A stretch of 24,188 bases of DNA from Rhodobacterales bacterium UBA7416. GTDB taxonomy: Bacteria > Pseudomonadota > Alphaproteobacteria > Rhodobacterales > Rhodobacteraceae. Below the pieces are notes generated by a model. The model did not search any database. It worked only from the letters and a program-made list of their open reading frames with translations, and was not told the origin of the DNA. The stretch covers positions 1-24,188 of the forward strand of contig DKMK01000118.1 in assembly GCA_002469545.1 (NCBI GenBank), given 5' to 3'. This document shows positions 1 through 6,924 of this stretch, piece after piece (positions within the stretch are counted from its first letter, which is position 1; each line of letters opens with the position of its first letter). The position numbers and the translations under genes were made by a program.

Positions 1-1
1 G

Positions 2-448
2 GTTCAGCTGATCTTGTCAGGTGGTATCCGCTCAGGTGCTGACGTTGCAAAAGCAATGGCATTGGGTGCTGACGCCGTTGCAATTGGTACAGCCGCACTT
101 ATCGCAATTGGTGATAATGATCCAAAATGGGAATCAGAGTACAACAAACTCGGCACAACAACAGGTGCATATGATGACTGGCACGAAGGCAAAGACCCGG
201 CAGGCATCACAACCCAAGATCCAGAGCTTATGAAACGCTTTGATCCAGTTGAAGGTGGTCGCCGTTTACGCAATTATCTAAAAGTGATGACACTAGAAGC
301 ACAAACAATCGCACGCGCTTGTGGTAAAAATCACATGCATAACCTAGAGCCAGAAGATTTGGTTGCACTGACTATGGAGGCCGCCGCAATGGCGCAGGTT
401 CCATTGTCTGGAACCAACTGGTGGCCCGGAAAAGACAGTGGATTTTAA
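2..448 (+). CDS. mgsC: N-methylglutamate synthase FMN-binding subunit, C-terminal end (partial)
   Basis: The open frame enters from the left edge and encodes the last 149 or so residues of an FMN-binding glutamate-synthase-type protein. The visible part starts at the end of the FMN TIM barrel (LILSGGIRSGADVAKAMALG, then GADAVAIGTAALIAIG), the phosphate-binding strand-loop of this family. A C-terminal helical tail ending WWPGKDSGF follows. In methylamine users the MgsA/B/C complex transfers the methylamino group of gamma-glutamylmethylamide to 2-oxoglutarate, giving N-methylglutamate. The paralogous rhizobial protein GlxD looks much the same, so the Mgs assignment rests on gmaS directly downstream and on tmm and tdm nearby. 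A strong hairpin follows the stop. The start codon and active-site region lie outside the window. Confidence 0.75.
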   Translation, partial: VQLILSGGIRSGADVAKAMALGADAVAIGTAALIAIGDNDPKWESEYNKLGTTTGAYDDWHEGKDPAGITTQDPELMKRFDPVEGGRRLRNYLKVMTLEAQTIARACGKNHMHNLEPEDLVALTMEAAAMAQVPLSGTNWWPGKDSGF

Positions 449-455
449 TAATTTC

Positions 456-484
456 AAGGCGTGACCCAAGGGTCATGCCTTTTT
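456..484 (+). terminator. Intrinsic terminator between mgsC and gmaS
   Basis: AAGGCGTGACCC (456-467) pairs with GGGTCATGCCTT (470-481) over 12 positions, with one G-U pair and a tiny loop, followed by a T run. It lies only 8 bases after the mgsC stop and about 30 bases before the gmaS start, so it would either end the mgs transcript or attenuate read-through into gmaS. Confidence 0.8.
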
Positions 485-514
485 CATAATAAGACAACAG
501 AACAGGGACAAAAG

Positions 515-1843
515 ATGACAACAGATCTTGCCAAATTCGCCGAAGACAATGGCGTAAAGTATTTCATGATTTCATTCACCGATCTTTTCGGTGGTCAACG
601 TGCCAAATTGGTACCAGCGCGTGCGATTGCAGATATGCAAGAAAACGGCGCTGGCTTTGCTGGTTTCGCCACATGGTTGGACTTAACACCGGCCCACCCC
701 GATATGTTGGCTGTTCCGGATCCAGAGGCAGTTATCATTCTGCCATGGAACAAAGAAATCGCATGGGTACCAGGCAACTGCGTGATGGAGGGCCAAGATG
801 TAGCCCAAGCACCGCGGAACGTTTTACGTCGTCTGATTGCAGAAGCCGCCGAACAAGGCATGCACGTTAAAACGGGTATCGAGGCTGAATTTTTCCTTCT
901 CACACCAGAAGGTGATCAGATTTCTGATCCATATGACACGGCAGCAAAACCTTGTTACGACCAACAAGCATTCATGCGTCGCTTGGATGTGATCCGCGAA
1001 ATTTCTGATTACATGTTAGAAATGGGTTGGGGCGCATATCAAAATGACCACGAAGATGCCAATGGCCAGTGGGAAATGAACTGGGACTTCGACGATGCTT
1101 TGAAAACGGCTGATAAACACAGCTTCTTTAAGTTCATGGCCCGTTCAGTTGCTGAAAAACACGGTTACCGTATTACATTCATGCCAAAACCAATCGAAGG
1201 GCTGACTGGCAACGGTTGTCACGCACACATCTCAGTTTGGGATGCACCGGGTGCCGAATCCAAAGTAAACGTCTTTGCTGGTGAAGGAACAGGCCAAACT
1301 GGCGAAGTTGGTCTCACCGAACTTGGCAAACATTTCTTGGGCGGCATCATGAAACACGCTTCCGCATTGGCGGCGATTACGAACCCAACTGTAAACAGCT
1401 ACAAGCGTATTAACGCACCGCGCACAATGTCAGGTGCAACATGGGCGCCAAATACTGTGACGTGGACAGGAAACAACCGCACACACATGGTACGTGTACC
1501 AGGTCCAGGTCGTTTCGAACTTCGCTTGCCGGACGGTGCGGTTAACCCGTATTTGCTACAAGCAATCATTATCGCAGCAGGTCTGTCAGGCGTTCGTTCG
1601 AAAGCTGATCCAGGTAAACGTCATGACATTGACATGTATGCCGAAGGTCACAAGATCACCGACGCACCTCGCCTTCCATTGAACATGCTGGACGCGCTTC
1701 GTGATTACGACAAAGACGCTGAATTAAAAGCAGCCATGGGCGAAGAGTTTTCAGCAGCTTACCTGAAAATGAAAATGCAAGAATGGAATGATTTCTGTTC
1801 ACACTTCTCTTCTTGGGAAAAAGCGAACACAATGGACATCTAG
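515..1843 (+). CDS. gmaS: Gamma-glutamylmethylamide synthetase (glutamine synthetase-like)
   Basis: This 442-residue protein belongs to the glutamine synthetase superfamily. GmaS ligates methylamine to glutamate with ATP, giving gamma-glutamylmethylamide, which MgsABC then uses. Visible family motifs in order are GIEAEFFLL (metal-binding Glu), GNGCHAHISVWD (ATP/metal His), NSYKRINAPRTMSGATWAPN, and NNRTHMVRVPGPGRFELRLPDG with the catalytic-site arginines. Length matches GmaS (about 440). The start at 515 is chosen because GGGA lies 6-9 bases upstream and homology begins MTTDLAKFAEDNG; an earlier in-frame start would read through the preceding hairpin. A plain GlnT-type glutamine synthetase is the main alternative. 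The mgsC, tmm and tdm neighbours favour GmaS. Confidence 0.82.
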   Translation: MTTDLAKFAEDNGVKYFMISFTDLFGGQRAKLVPARAIADMQENGAGFAGFATWLDLTPAHPDMLAVPDPEAVIILPWNKEIAWVPGNCVMEGQDVAQAPRNVLRRLIAEAAEQGMHVKTGIEAEFFLLTPEGDQISDPYDTAAKPCYDQQAFMRRLDVIREISDYMLEMGWGAYQNDHEDANGQWEMNWDFDDALKTADKHSFFKFMARSVAEKHGYRITFMPKPIEGLTGNGCHAHISVWDAPGAESKVNVFAGEGTGQTGEVGLTELGKHFLGGIMKHASALAAITNPTVNSYKRINAPRTMSGATWAPNTVTWTGNNRTHMVRVPGPGRFELRLPDGAVNPYLLQAIIIAAGLSGVRSKADPGKRHDIDMYAEGHKITDAPRLPLNMLDALRDYDKDAELKAAMGEEFSAAYLKMKMQEWNDFCSHFSSWEKANTMDI

Positions 1844-1863
1844 TCCAATTCAATAATATTTTC

Positions 1864-1895
1864 AAAAGGTCGTGCACAAAATGCGCGGCCTTTTT
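1864..1895 (+). terminator. Intrinsic terminator after gmaS
   Basis: GGTCGTGC (1868-1875) pairs with GCGCGGCC (1883-1890), including two G-U pairs. The stem is flanked by AAAA upstream and TTTTT downstream, and sits 20 bases after the gmaS stop. Confidence 0.75.
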
Positions 1896-1962
1896 GCGTT
1901 ATGTATGCGTTTGAACACTTTCTAACTGGCGTCAGGCGGATTGTTTGATATAGAATTGTGCC

Positions 1963-2691
1963 ATGGCCGCTTTCACACCCCCTTCTCCTGTTCAATTCAC
2001 CCCGGCGCAACCGATCAGTGCGACTGTACAGATTGTGGTAGATGCGATTTATGAGCGCATCACGTCGGGCACGTATGGCGCAGATGAACGCCTACCTTCG
2101 GAACGCAATTTGGCCGTAGATTTGGGCGTCGCGCGCAATACAGTTCGCGAAGCCTTGGATGTCTTGGAAACCAATTCATTGATCCGCCGCCGCGCAGGCA
2201 GTGGCAGCTTTGTTAATCCACAAAGTATGAATGCATCGCCCAAGACAGATTCCGATATCGCCGCCAACAGCAGCCCACTGGATTTGCAGGTCGTGCGCGG
2301 TATTCTAGAACCTGATATGGTGCGAATGGCCGTCATGAATATGCCCCCACGAGAAATCGAAGCATTGGGTGAAACTCTAAGCGAAATGGAAACTGTGCGC
2401 ACCGATGCCGATCGGTTCGTCCGCCTAGAAGAAGAATTCTACGAAAAAGTTGCCGCTGGAACAGGTAATCCGCTAATCATCGGCTGTTATGCGTTGGTGA
2501 TCGATGCTTGCCGTCAAAGTTTTCGCGCCGCGCATTTACGACGCCATCTGACACCTGATCGCATTCAAAGTTATCAAAAACGATATAATAGCCTCTTCAA
2601 TGCCATTGCAGCACGTGACACAGAATCCGCCGTGGAATTTATCAAATTGCACCTGATAGAAGAGCAACGCCAACTACTTCAAGATAATTGA
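1963..2691 (+). CDS. GntR-family transcriptional regulator, FadR/FCD subfamily
   Basis: This 242-residue regulator has an N-terminal winged helix (about residues 20-90) with the GntR signature GADERLPSERNLAVDLGVAR followed by NTVREALDVLE and RRRAGSGSFV. An all-helical FCD-type effector domain follows (about 105-235). That domain usually binds a carboxylate or a metal-bound small ligand and controls adjacent catabolic genes. The gene lies between gmaS and tmm, so control of methylamine genes is the natural inference. TTGGT/ACCAA sites, as recognised by FCD regulators such as PdhR and LldR, occur before tmm. The last 13 bases overlap the 3' end of the convergent binding-protein gene. The ribosome-binding site is weak, so the start could shift slightly. 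Confidence 0.85.
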   Translation: MAAFTPPSPVQFTPAQPISATVQIVVDAIYERITSGTYGADERLPSERNLAVDLGVARNTVREALDVLETNSLIRRRAGSGSFVNPQSMNASPKTDSDIAANSSPLDLQVVRGILEPDMVRMAVMNMPPREIEALGETLSEMETVRTDADRFVRLEEEFYEKVAAGTGNPLIIGCYALVIDACRQSFRAAHLRRHLTPDRIQSYQKRYNSLFNAIAARDTESAVEFIKLHLIEEQRQLLQDN

Positions 2692-3968
2692 GCAACCCGC
2701 GCGTCTGACCCCAATCGTTGAAACCACATCTGACCTAATGCTTCCATCTCGGCCTGCAGAAGGTTTTCATGCTGATCCAGCCAATCACGCACAGACCCAA
2801 ATTCAACAATCACAGCGCGGCCATTTTTGATTTGGACCACAGGCCAGTCCCCAACCAACGCATTTTCAATGCCAAACAAATCCTTACCCCACCAATCCGC
2901 ATCACCAAATGCATGGGTCACTTGGCCTTGTTGTTTCATCGCTGCCAACACTGAACGGCACGAAACGCTGCTGGCACGTTCAACACCTGCGTGCCAGATA
3001 TCCAAGATAGAAACATATTCCCAACTTACCGCAGACCAACACCCCGGAAAGCGACGGTTATATTCGTCAAAGAATTTTTTGGGTTGATGAAAGAAGAATG
3101 CATTTTCACGCAGGGCGGGATCATCAAAATCGGGAAACTGAAAGATGAAATCTTCCAAAAATTCAACCGAAGTCGCTGCAACCATTTCACCATAACCATC
3201 CGCCGTGCAGGACAGAATTTTGCCCGTAAACCCCGCGTCATATGCCGCTTTTGTTAGACTGTGAACCATAGGAGTATAGCTGGTACACCAGCACAGAACA
3301 TCGGGATTTGATGCCATCATTTCAGCGACAATTTCTGTTCCGTCACGCAGCGATGGATCATATTGAACAGTCAACACAACAGGTACATCCTGTGCGGCGA
3401 ACCCAGCGCGATATGTTGCCAATGATGGCAACCCCATCGCATCCGACTGTGCACATAGAGCCACGGATTTAGGCGCATATTCTTTACACAAAAATTCGAT
3501 ACCAGTCACATTATAGACTGGGTGAACTTCGCTTGGGGCAATCAAATACGGGGTGTCTGGGGACAGGTCACTTGGTAACAGTGTTGATGTCAAAACCTTG
3601 CGCTCGGTCAGAAAAGATTGAATAGCATGCAAAGATGCGCCACCCAAAGTCATCAACAAACTTACACCATCTGAATTGACTAATTTTTCGGCCCCAATAA
3701 TGGCCAATTCAGGATCATCACCACAATCAAACGCAATCAGTTCCACACGATGGCGTTGTCCACCGATCAAGATACCACCTGCATCGTTCAACCAATCCAC
3801 CCATATTTCGCAACCATTCAGGCCCGGTCGCCCCCAACTTTCAACTGGACCAGTTAAGGGAGCCAAAAAACCAATTTTAACCGTCCGATCGCCCGCATGG
3901 TCCAATTTCGGCAAATTTCCAGTCAACGTTAGGTATTGAGCTAGGTTGCTAATGACAAATACTCCCAT
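2679..3968 (-). CDS. Type I periplasmic-binding-protein homologue, probably cytosolic (AmiC/UrtA-like)
   Basis: This 429-residue protein has the Peripla_BP_6 (Leu/Ile/Val, amide and urea binding) fold. It begins the first Rossmann lobe with TVKIGFLAPLTGPVESWGRP, followed by GLNGCEIWVDWLNDAGG, and the second lobe is near CWCTSYTPMVHSL. From the chosen ATG (MGVFVISNLAQYLTLTG) there is no signal peptide or lipobox, unlike transport receptors, and no permease or ATPase gene is adjacent. AmiC, a cytosolic amide sensor of the same fold, is the best precedent, so a sensor role is inferred. A longer TTG-started version would only translate the repeats of the tmm promoter. It is divergent from tmm and overlaps gntR convergently. 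The ligand is unknown; a methylamine or an amide is possible. Confidence 0.7.
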   Translation of the reverse strand: MGVFVISNLAQYLTLTGNLPKLDHAGDRTVKIGFLAPLTGPVESWGRPGLNGCEIWVDWLNDAGGILIGGQRHRVELIAFDCGDDPELAIIGAEKLVNSDGVSLLMTLGGASLHAIQSFLTERKVLTSTLLPSDLSPDTPYLIAPSEVHPVYNVTGIEFLCKEYAPKSVALCAQSDAMGLPSLATYRAGFAAQDVPVVLTVQYDPSLRDGTEIVAEMMASNPDVLCWCTSYTPMVHSLTKAAYDAGFTGKILSCTADGYGEMVAATSVEFLEDFIFQFPDFDDPALRENAFFFHQPKKFFDEYNRRFPGCWSAVSWEYVSILDIWHAGVERASSVSCRSVLAAMKQQGQVTHAFGDADWWGKDLFGIENALVGDWPVVQIKNGRAVIVEFGSVRDWLDQHENLLQAEMEALGQMWFQRLGSDARVAQLS

Positions 3969-3973
3969 TTTTC

Positions 3974-4002
3974 TTGACAGATACACATCTATCGTCTCTA
4001 AA
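3974..4002 (+). promoter_or_regulatory. Candidate sigma70 promoter for tmm
   Basis: TTGACA at 3974-3979 is a perfect -35 match. With a 17-base spacer it is followed by TCTAAA (3997-4002), a 4/6 match to the -10. The 5' leader to the tmm start would be about 50 bases and would contain the palindrome and direct repeats. Confidence 0.55.
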
Positions 4003-4025
4003 TTGGTATAAACCAAATATACCAA
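4003..4025. promoter_or_regulatory. TTGGT/ACCAA inverted repeat, candidate GntR operator
   Basis: TTGGT (4003-4007) and ACCAA (4012-4016) form an inverted repeat with a 4-base spacer. TTGGTATA (4003-4010) also pairs perfectly with TATACCAA (4018-4025). It lies just downstream of the proposed tmm -10 and upstream of the divergent binding-protein gene, where a bound FCD-type GntR protein could block both promoters. The regulator-site match is inferred from the known TTGGT...ACCAA motifs of PdhR and LldR. Confidence 0.5.
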
Positions 4026-4047
4026 AAATAGAACCAAAAATACCAAA
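4011..4047. repeat. Two 16-base direct repeats with 21-bp spacing upstream of tmm
   Basis: AACCAAATATACCAAA (4011-4026) and AACCAAAAATACCAAA (4032-4047) match at 15 of 16 bases and start exactly 21 bases apart, two helical turns. Each holds two ACCAAA units 9 bases apart. The second copy ends just before the GGGAGAG ribosome-binding site of tmm. Confidence 0.7.
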
Positions 4048-4059
4048 CGGGAGAGAGAA

Positions 4060-5394
4060 ATGAAAAAGAGAATAGCAATTATCGGCGCAGGCCCATCAGG
4101 ATTGGCACAGTTGCGTGCGTTTCAGTCAGCAAAAAACAACGGCGAAGAAATCCCCGAAATCGTTTGCTTTGAAAAACAATCAAACTGGGGCGGCCTATGG
4201 AACTACTCTTGGCGCACTGGGTTGGATGAATACGGTGAGCCTGTTCACGGCTCTATGTATCGCTACCTGTGGTCAAATGGCCCCAAAGAAGGTTTGGAAT
4301 TCGCTGACTATTCTTTCGAAGAACACTTTGGTAAACAAATCGCATCCTATCCCCCACGTGCCGTGTTGTTTGATTACATCCAAGGCCGCGTTGAAAAAGC
4401 AGGCGTTCGCGACCTGATCCGTTTCAGCACAGCGGTTCGCGATGTGTCATTCAATGATGGTAAGTTCACGGTAAAGGTCCACGACCTGCCAAACGACAAT
4501 GCATACAGCGAAGAATTCGACAATGTCATCGTTGCTTGCGGTCACTTTAGCACGCCAAACGTTCCACATTTTGATGGCTTCGAAACCTTCCCCGGTCGCG
4601 TTCTTCACGCCCATGATTTCCGCGATGCCGTTGAATTCAAAGATAAGAACATCCTGATCGTCGGCACCAGCTATTCCGCCGAAGATATTGGGTCACAATG
4701 TTGGAAATACGGCGCGAAAACCATCACCGTCAGCCACCGCACTGCTGCCATGGGATTTGATTGGCCAGACAACTGGTCAGAGGTTCCATTGCTGACAAAA
4801 ATGGAAGGCAAGATTGCACATTTCAAAGATGGCACCAGCAAAGAAATTGATGCCGTAATCCTGTGTACAGGTTATCGCCATCACTTCCCCTTCATCAACG
4901 ATGATTTGCGCCTACGTACCGCAAACCGTTTGGCTGCAGCGGATCTGTACAAAGGTGTTGCCTATGTCCACAACCCTGCCCTGATGTATATCGGCATGCA
5001 GGATCAGTGGTTCACATTCAACATGTTCGACGCCCAAGCATGGTGGGCACGCGATGTTATCATGGGTAAGATTACTTGCCCGGATAAAGCAGCGATGATT
5101 GCAGATGTCGATGCACGTGTTGCCGCAGAAGATGCAGGTGAAACTGATTATGACGCGATTTGGTTCCAAGGCGATTACATCAAGGAATTGATCGAAGAAA
5201 CCGATTACCCAACCTTCGATGTCGAAGGTGCATGTAACGCATTTAAAGAATGGAAAGGCTTTAAGAAAGAAGGCATCATGACCTTCCGCAATAACAGCCA
5301 CAAATCTGTTATGACTGGATCAATGGCACCGGTGCATCACACACCATGGAAAGATGCGCTGGATGACAGCCTAGAAGTTTATTTGCAAAACTAA
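4060..5394 (+). CDS. tmm: Trimethylamine monooxygenase (flavin-containing)
   Basis: This 444-residue class B flavin monooxygenase oxidises trimethylamine to TMAO with NADPH and O2 in the cytosol. The FAD-binding GAGPSG lies at residues 9-14, and the FMO fingerprint FxGxxxHxxxF at 177-187 (FPGRVLHAHDF). The NADPH-binding loop is GTSYSAEDIG at 202-211; its Tyr205 matches in context the Tyr that, as I recall, shapes the active site of Roseovarius nubinhibens Tmm (Tyr207). Stretches such as HGSMYRYLWSNGPKE and MFDAQAWWARDVIMG, and the C-terminal HHTPW, are Tmm-like rather than generic FMO. A GGGAGAG ribosome-binding site precedes the start. The stop overlaps the next start as TAATG, so translation is probably coupled. 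Repeats upstream suggest regulated expression. Confidence 0.92.
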   Translation: MKKRIAIIGAGPSGLAQLRAFQSAKNNGEEIPEIVCFEKQSNWGGLWNYSWRTGLDEYGEPVHGSMYRYLWSNGPKEGLEFADYSFEEHFGKQIASYPPRAVLFDYIQGRVEKAGVRDLIRFSTAVRDVSFNDGKFTVKVHDLPNDNAYSEEFDNVIVACGHFSTPNVPHFDGFETFPGRVLHAHDFRDAVEFKDKNILIVGTSYSAEDIGSQCWKYGAKTITVSHRTAAMGFDWPDNWSEVPLLTKMEGKIAHFKDGTSKEIDAVILCTGYRHHFPFINDDLRLRTANRLAAADLYKGVAYVHNPALMYIGMQDQWFTFNMFDAQAWWARDVIMGKITCPDKAAMIADVDARVAAEDAGETDYDAIWFQGDYIKELIEETDYPTFDVEGACNAFKEWKGFKKEGIMTFRNNSHKSVMTGSMAPVHHTPWKDALDDSLEVYLQN

Positions 5395-6113
5395 TGCACG
5401 TACTCATTTTTCAACATACCGCCGGTGAACATGCGGCTGCATTTGGAAAGCATATCAAAACGGCGGGCGACACATCTGATGTCGTTCGCTTTTTCAAAAA
5501 CGACCCCATCCCCGATCTCGCTGCATATGATGCGTTGCTGGTTTTGGGTGGCCCAATGGATGTTTGGGAAACTGATGAAAACCCTTGGTTGATCGCTGAA
5601 AAACAAGCCATCAAAACATGGGTTTCAGATTTAAAAAAACCCTACCTCGGCATATGCCTTGGCCATCAATTATTAGCAGATGCCTTAGGCGGCTCCTGTA
5701 CGCGTATGGAAATTCCCGAAATTGCGATATCACCTGTTTCACACCTGCCAAACGCTGATACCGACCCACTGCTTTGCGCGCTCCCAAATGATTTTCATGC
5801 CATGCACTGGCACGGCGTAGAGGTCACTCAACCACCAGAAAGCACGGTCATACTAGCAAGCACACCACTTTGTGCAAACCAAGCCATGCGGGTTGGTAAC
5901 AACGCCTGGGGCTTTCAATTTCACCCTGAATTGGAACGCGGCACAATTCCCAGCTGGCTGACAGATGCCGCCAATCGAAAATGCGCCGAAGACTGGCTTG
6001 GATCAACTGCAGCGGCAGATCAATTTGCAGCAGACAGTGAATTCCATGTCGCAGGTTTTTTGAAACGCTCCGCAATCCTATATCAAGCATGGCGCGATAT
6101 TTCTTTACGGTAA
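5394..6113 (+). CDS. Class I glutamine amidotransferase-like protein coupled to tmm
   Basis: This 239-residue protein is a single class I GATase domain, related to stand-alone GMP-synthase-type amidotransferases and gamma-glutamyl hydrolases. The triad is complete: Cys88 in GICLGHQ, and His177 and Glu179 in FQFHPELE. GGPMDVWE (52-59) forms the oxyanion strand. No synthetase domain is attached or adjacent, so it may act as a hydrolase or serve a distant partner. Its ATG shares a base with the tmm stop (TAATG), implying co-translation. Because this cluster handles gamma-glutamylmethylamide, a gamma-glutamyl amide is a conceivable substrate, but that is inference. The gene converges on the small secreted-protein gene with a 17-base gap and no clear terminator. 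Confidence 0.8.
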   Translation: MHVLIFQHTAGEHAAAFGKHIKTAGDTSDVVRFFKNDPIPDLAAYDALLVLGGPMDVWETDENPWLIAEKQAIKTWVSDLKKPYLGICLGHQLLADALGGSCTRMEIPEIAISPVSHLPNADTDPLLCALPNDFHAMHWHGVEVTQPPESTVILASTPLCANQAMRVGNNAWGFQFHPELERGTIPSWLTDAANRKCAEDWLGSTAAADQFAADSEFHVAGFLKRSAILYQAWRDISLR

Positions 6114-6130
6114 TGCATGTCCTAAAACGA

Positions 6131-6517
6131 CTATTGTGGAAATTCCAACTGCTCACCCGCGACCACCTTAAACGGTGTAGGCGGCGTTGATTTGCTAACC
6201 CAGTAATAACGCCCTGAATATTCCATAACATACCACCCTTCCCACTCTTGATCCTTTGGCCATATGCTTTGATATTCATCAATTTCAGCATCAATGCGCC
6301 AACTTCCAACAGAACTACGCGCATCCTTTTGTGCGTAAATTGTATGCCCATCAGTACTAAAAAATTGGCGATACCGTTGACCTTGCCACTTGCCAGTGGC
6401 GGTATTGCCAGTCAACAATTCAGTGATTTGTGCAGCAGTCAGCTTAACGGATTGCGCATGTGCTGTGCTGGCAACTAAAATGGCAGCAACTGCCAAAAAA
6501 ATTCTGCGTGTCATCAT
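6131..6517 (-). CDS. Small secreted protein downstream of tdm and globin genes
   Basis: This 128-residue protein has a clear Sec signal peptide: MMTRR, a hydrophobic core IFLAVAAILVA, and an AHA|QS cleavage site near residue 21. The mature part of about 107 residues is rich in aromatic and polar residues, with GKWQGQRYRQFF, GSWRIDAEIDEYQSI and GRYYWVSK. It resembles small uncharacterised periplasmic proteins of Rhodobacterales (DUF995-like), but I cannot name a function. Its start interlocks with the globin stop as ATGATGA, and either ATG (6517 or 6514) would serve. Translational coupling places it in the tdm transcript. No cysteine remains in the mature protein and no lipobox is present. Confidence 0.7.
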   Translation of the reverse strand: MMTRRIFLAVAAILVASTAHAQSVKLTAAQITELLTGNTATGKWQGQRYRQFFSTDGHTIYAQKDARSSVGSWRIDAEIDEYQSIWPKDQEWEGWYVMEYSGRYYWVSKSTPPTPFKVVAGEQLEFPQ

Positions 6518-6924
6518 GGTTTCGCAATTCTCCAATCTTCGACATCATTTACCAACATCAATGCAACACGTCGCAATGTCGCACGAATTCTGTCGATATG
6601 CGCACCTGCATGTCCACAATCATTCAGTGCCTTATCCATTACTGTCAACCACTGTTCCGCATCCGCCGTGCGAATGGGAATATGTGCGTGCATTTTGCGC
6701 ACATCCATATGCCCATGCTTTTCTTTGTAATATTGACGCCCACCAAAAAAACCGCTCAGAAAATTAATTTGCTCTGTGCGGATATGGTTCATGCCGTGTC
6801 CGCGAAAATGCAGGCGCATCAAATCATGCGCCGCAGGGTCAGTTTCCATCAAATCGTAAAAATGGTTCACCAACCGGTGCAGCGCCTCTTCACCACCCAG
6901 CTGATCTAAAACCGTTTGCGTCAT
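6514..6924 (-). CDS. Group II truncated haemoglobin coupled to tdm
   Basis: This 136-residue 2-on-2 haemoglobin has the expected residues: Phe22-Tyr23 (B9/B10), the FLSGFFGGRQYY segment (55-66), proximal His79 in RKMHAHIPI with the group II spacing to Ile84, and Trp92 (G8). Group II globins bind O2 or NO and may act in oxygen delivery, NO detoxification or redox chemistry. The ATG overlaps the tdm stop as ATGA, and its own stop overlaps the start of the secreted-protein gene. The three genes therefore form one tightly coupled unit. Why a haem protein travels with TMAO demethylase is unclear; O2 supply to monooxygenases or formaldehyde/NO stress are speculative links. Confidence 0.85.
   Translation of the reverse strand: MTQTVLDQLGGEEALHRLVNHFYDLMETDPAAHDLMRLHFRGHGMNHIRTEQINFLSGFFGGRQYYKEKHGHMDVRKMHAHIPIRTADAEQWLTVMDKALNDCGHAGAHIDRIRATLRRVALMLVNDVEDWRIAKP

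Noticed and set aside
3969..4046. Hydrophobic N-terminal extension of the binding protein that would look like a signal anchor
   Set aside because: It arises from translating the TTTGGT (ACCAAA) repeats of the tmm promoter from a TTG start; the Leu/Val/Phe/Tyr pattern is an artefact of that repeat.
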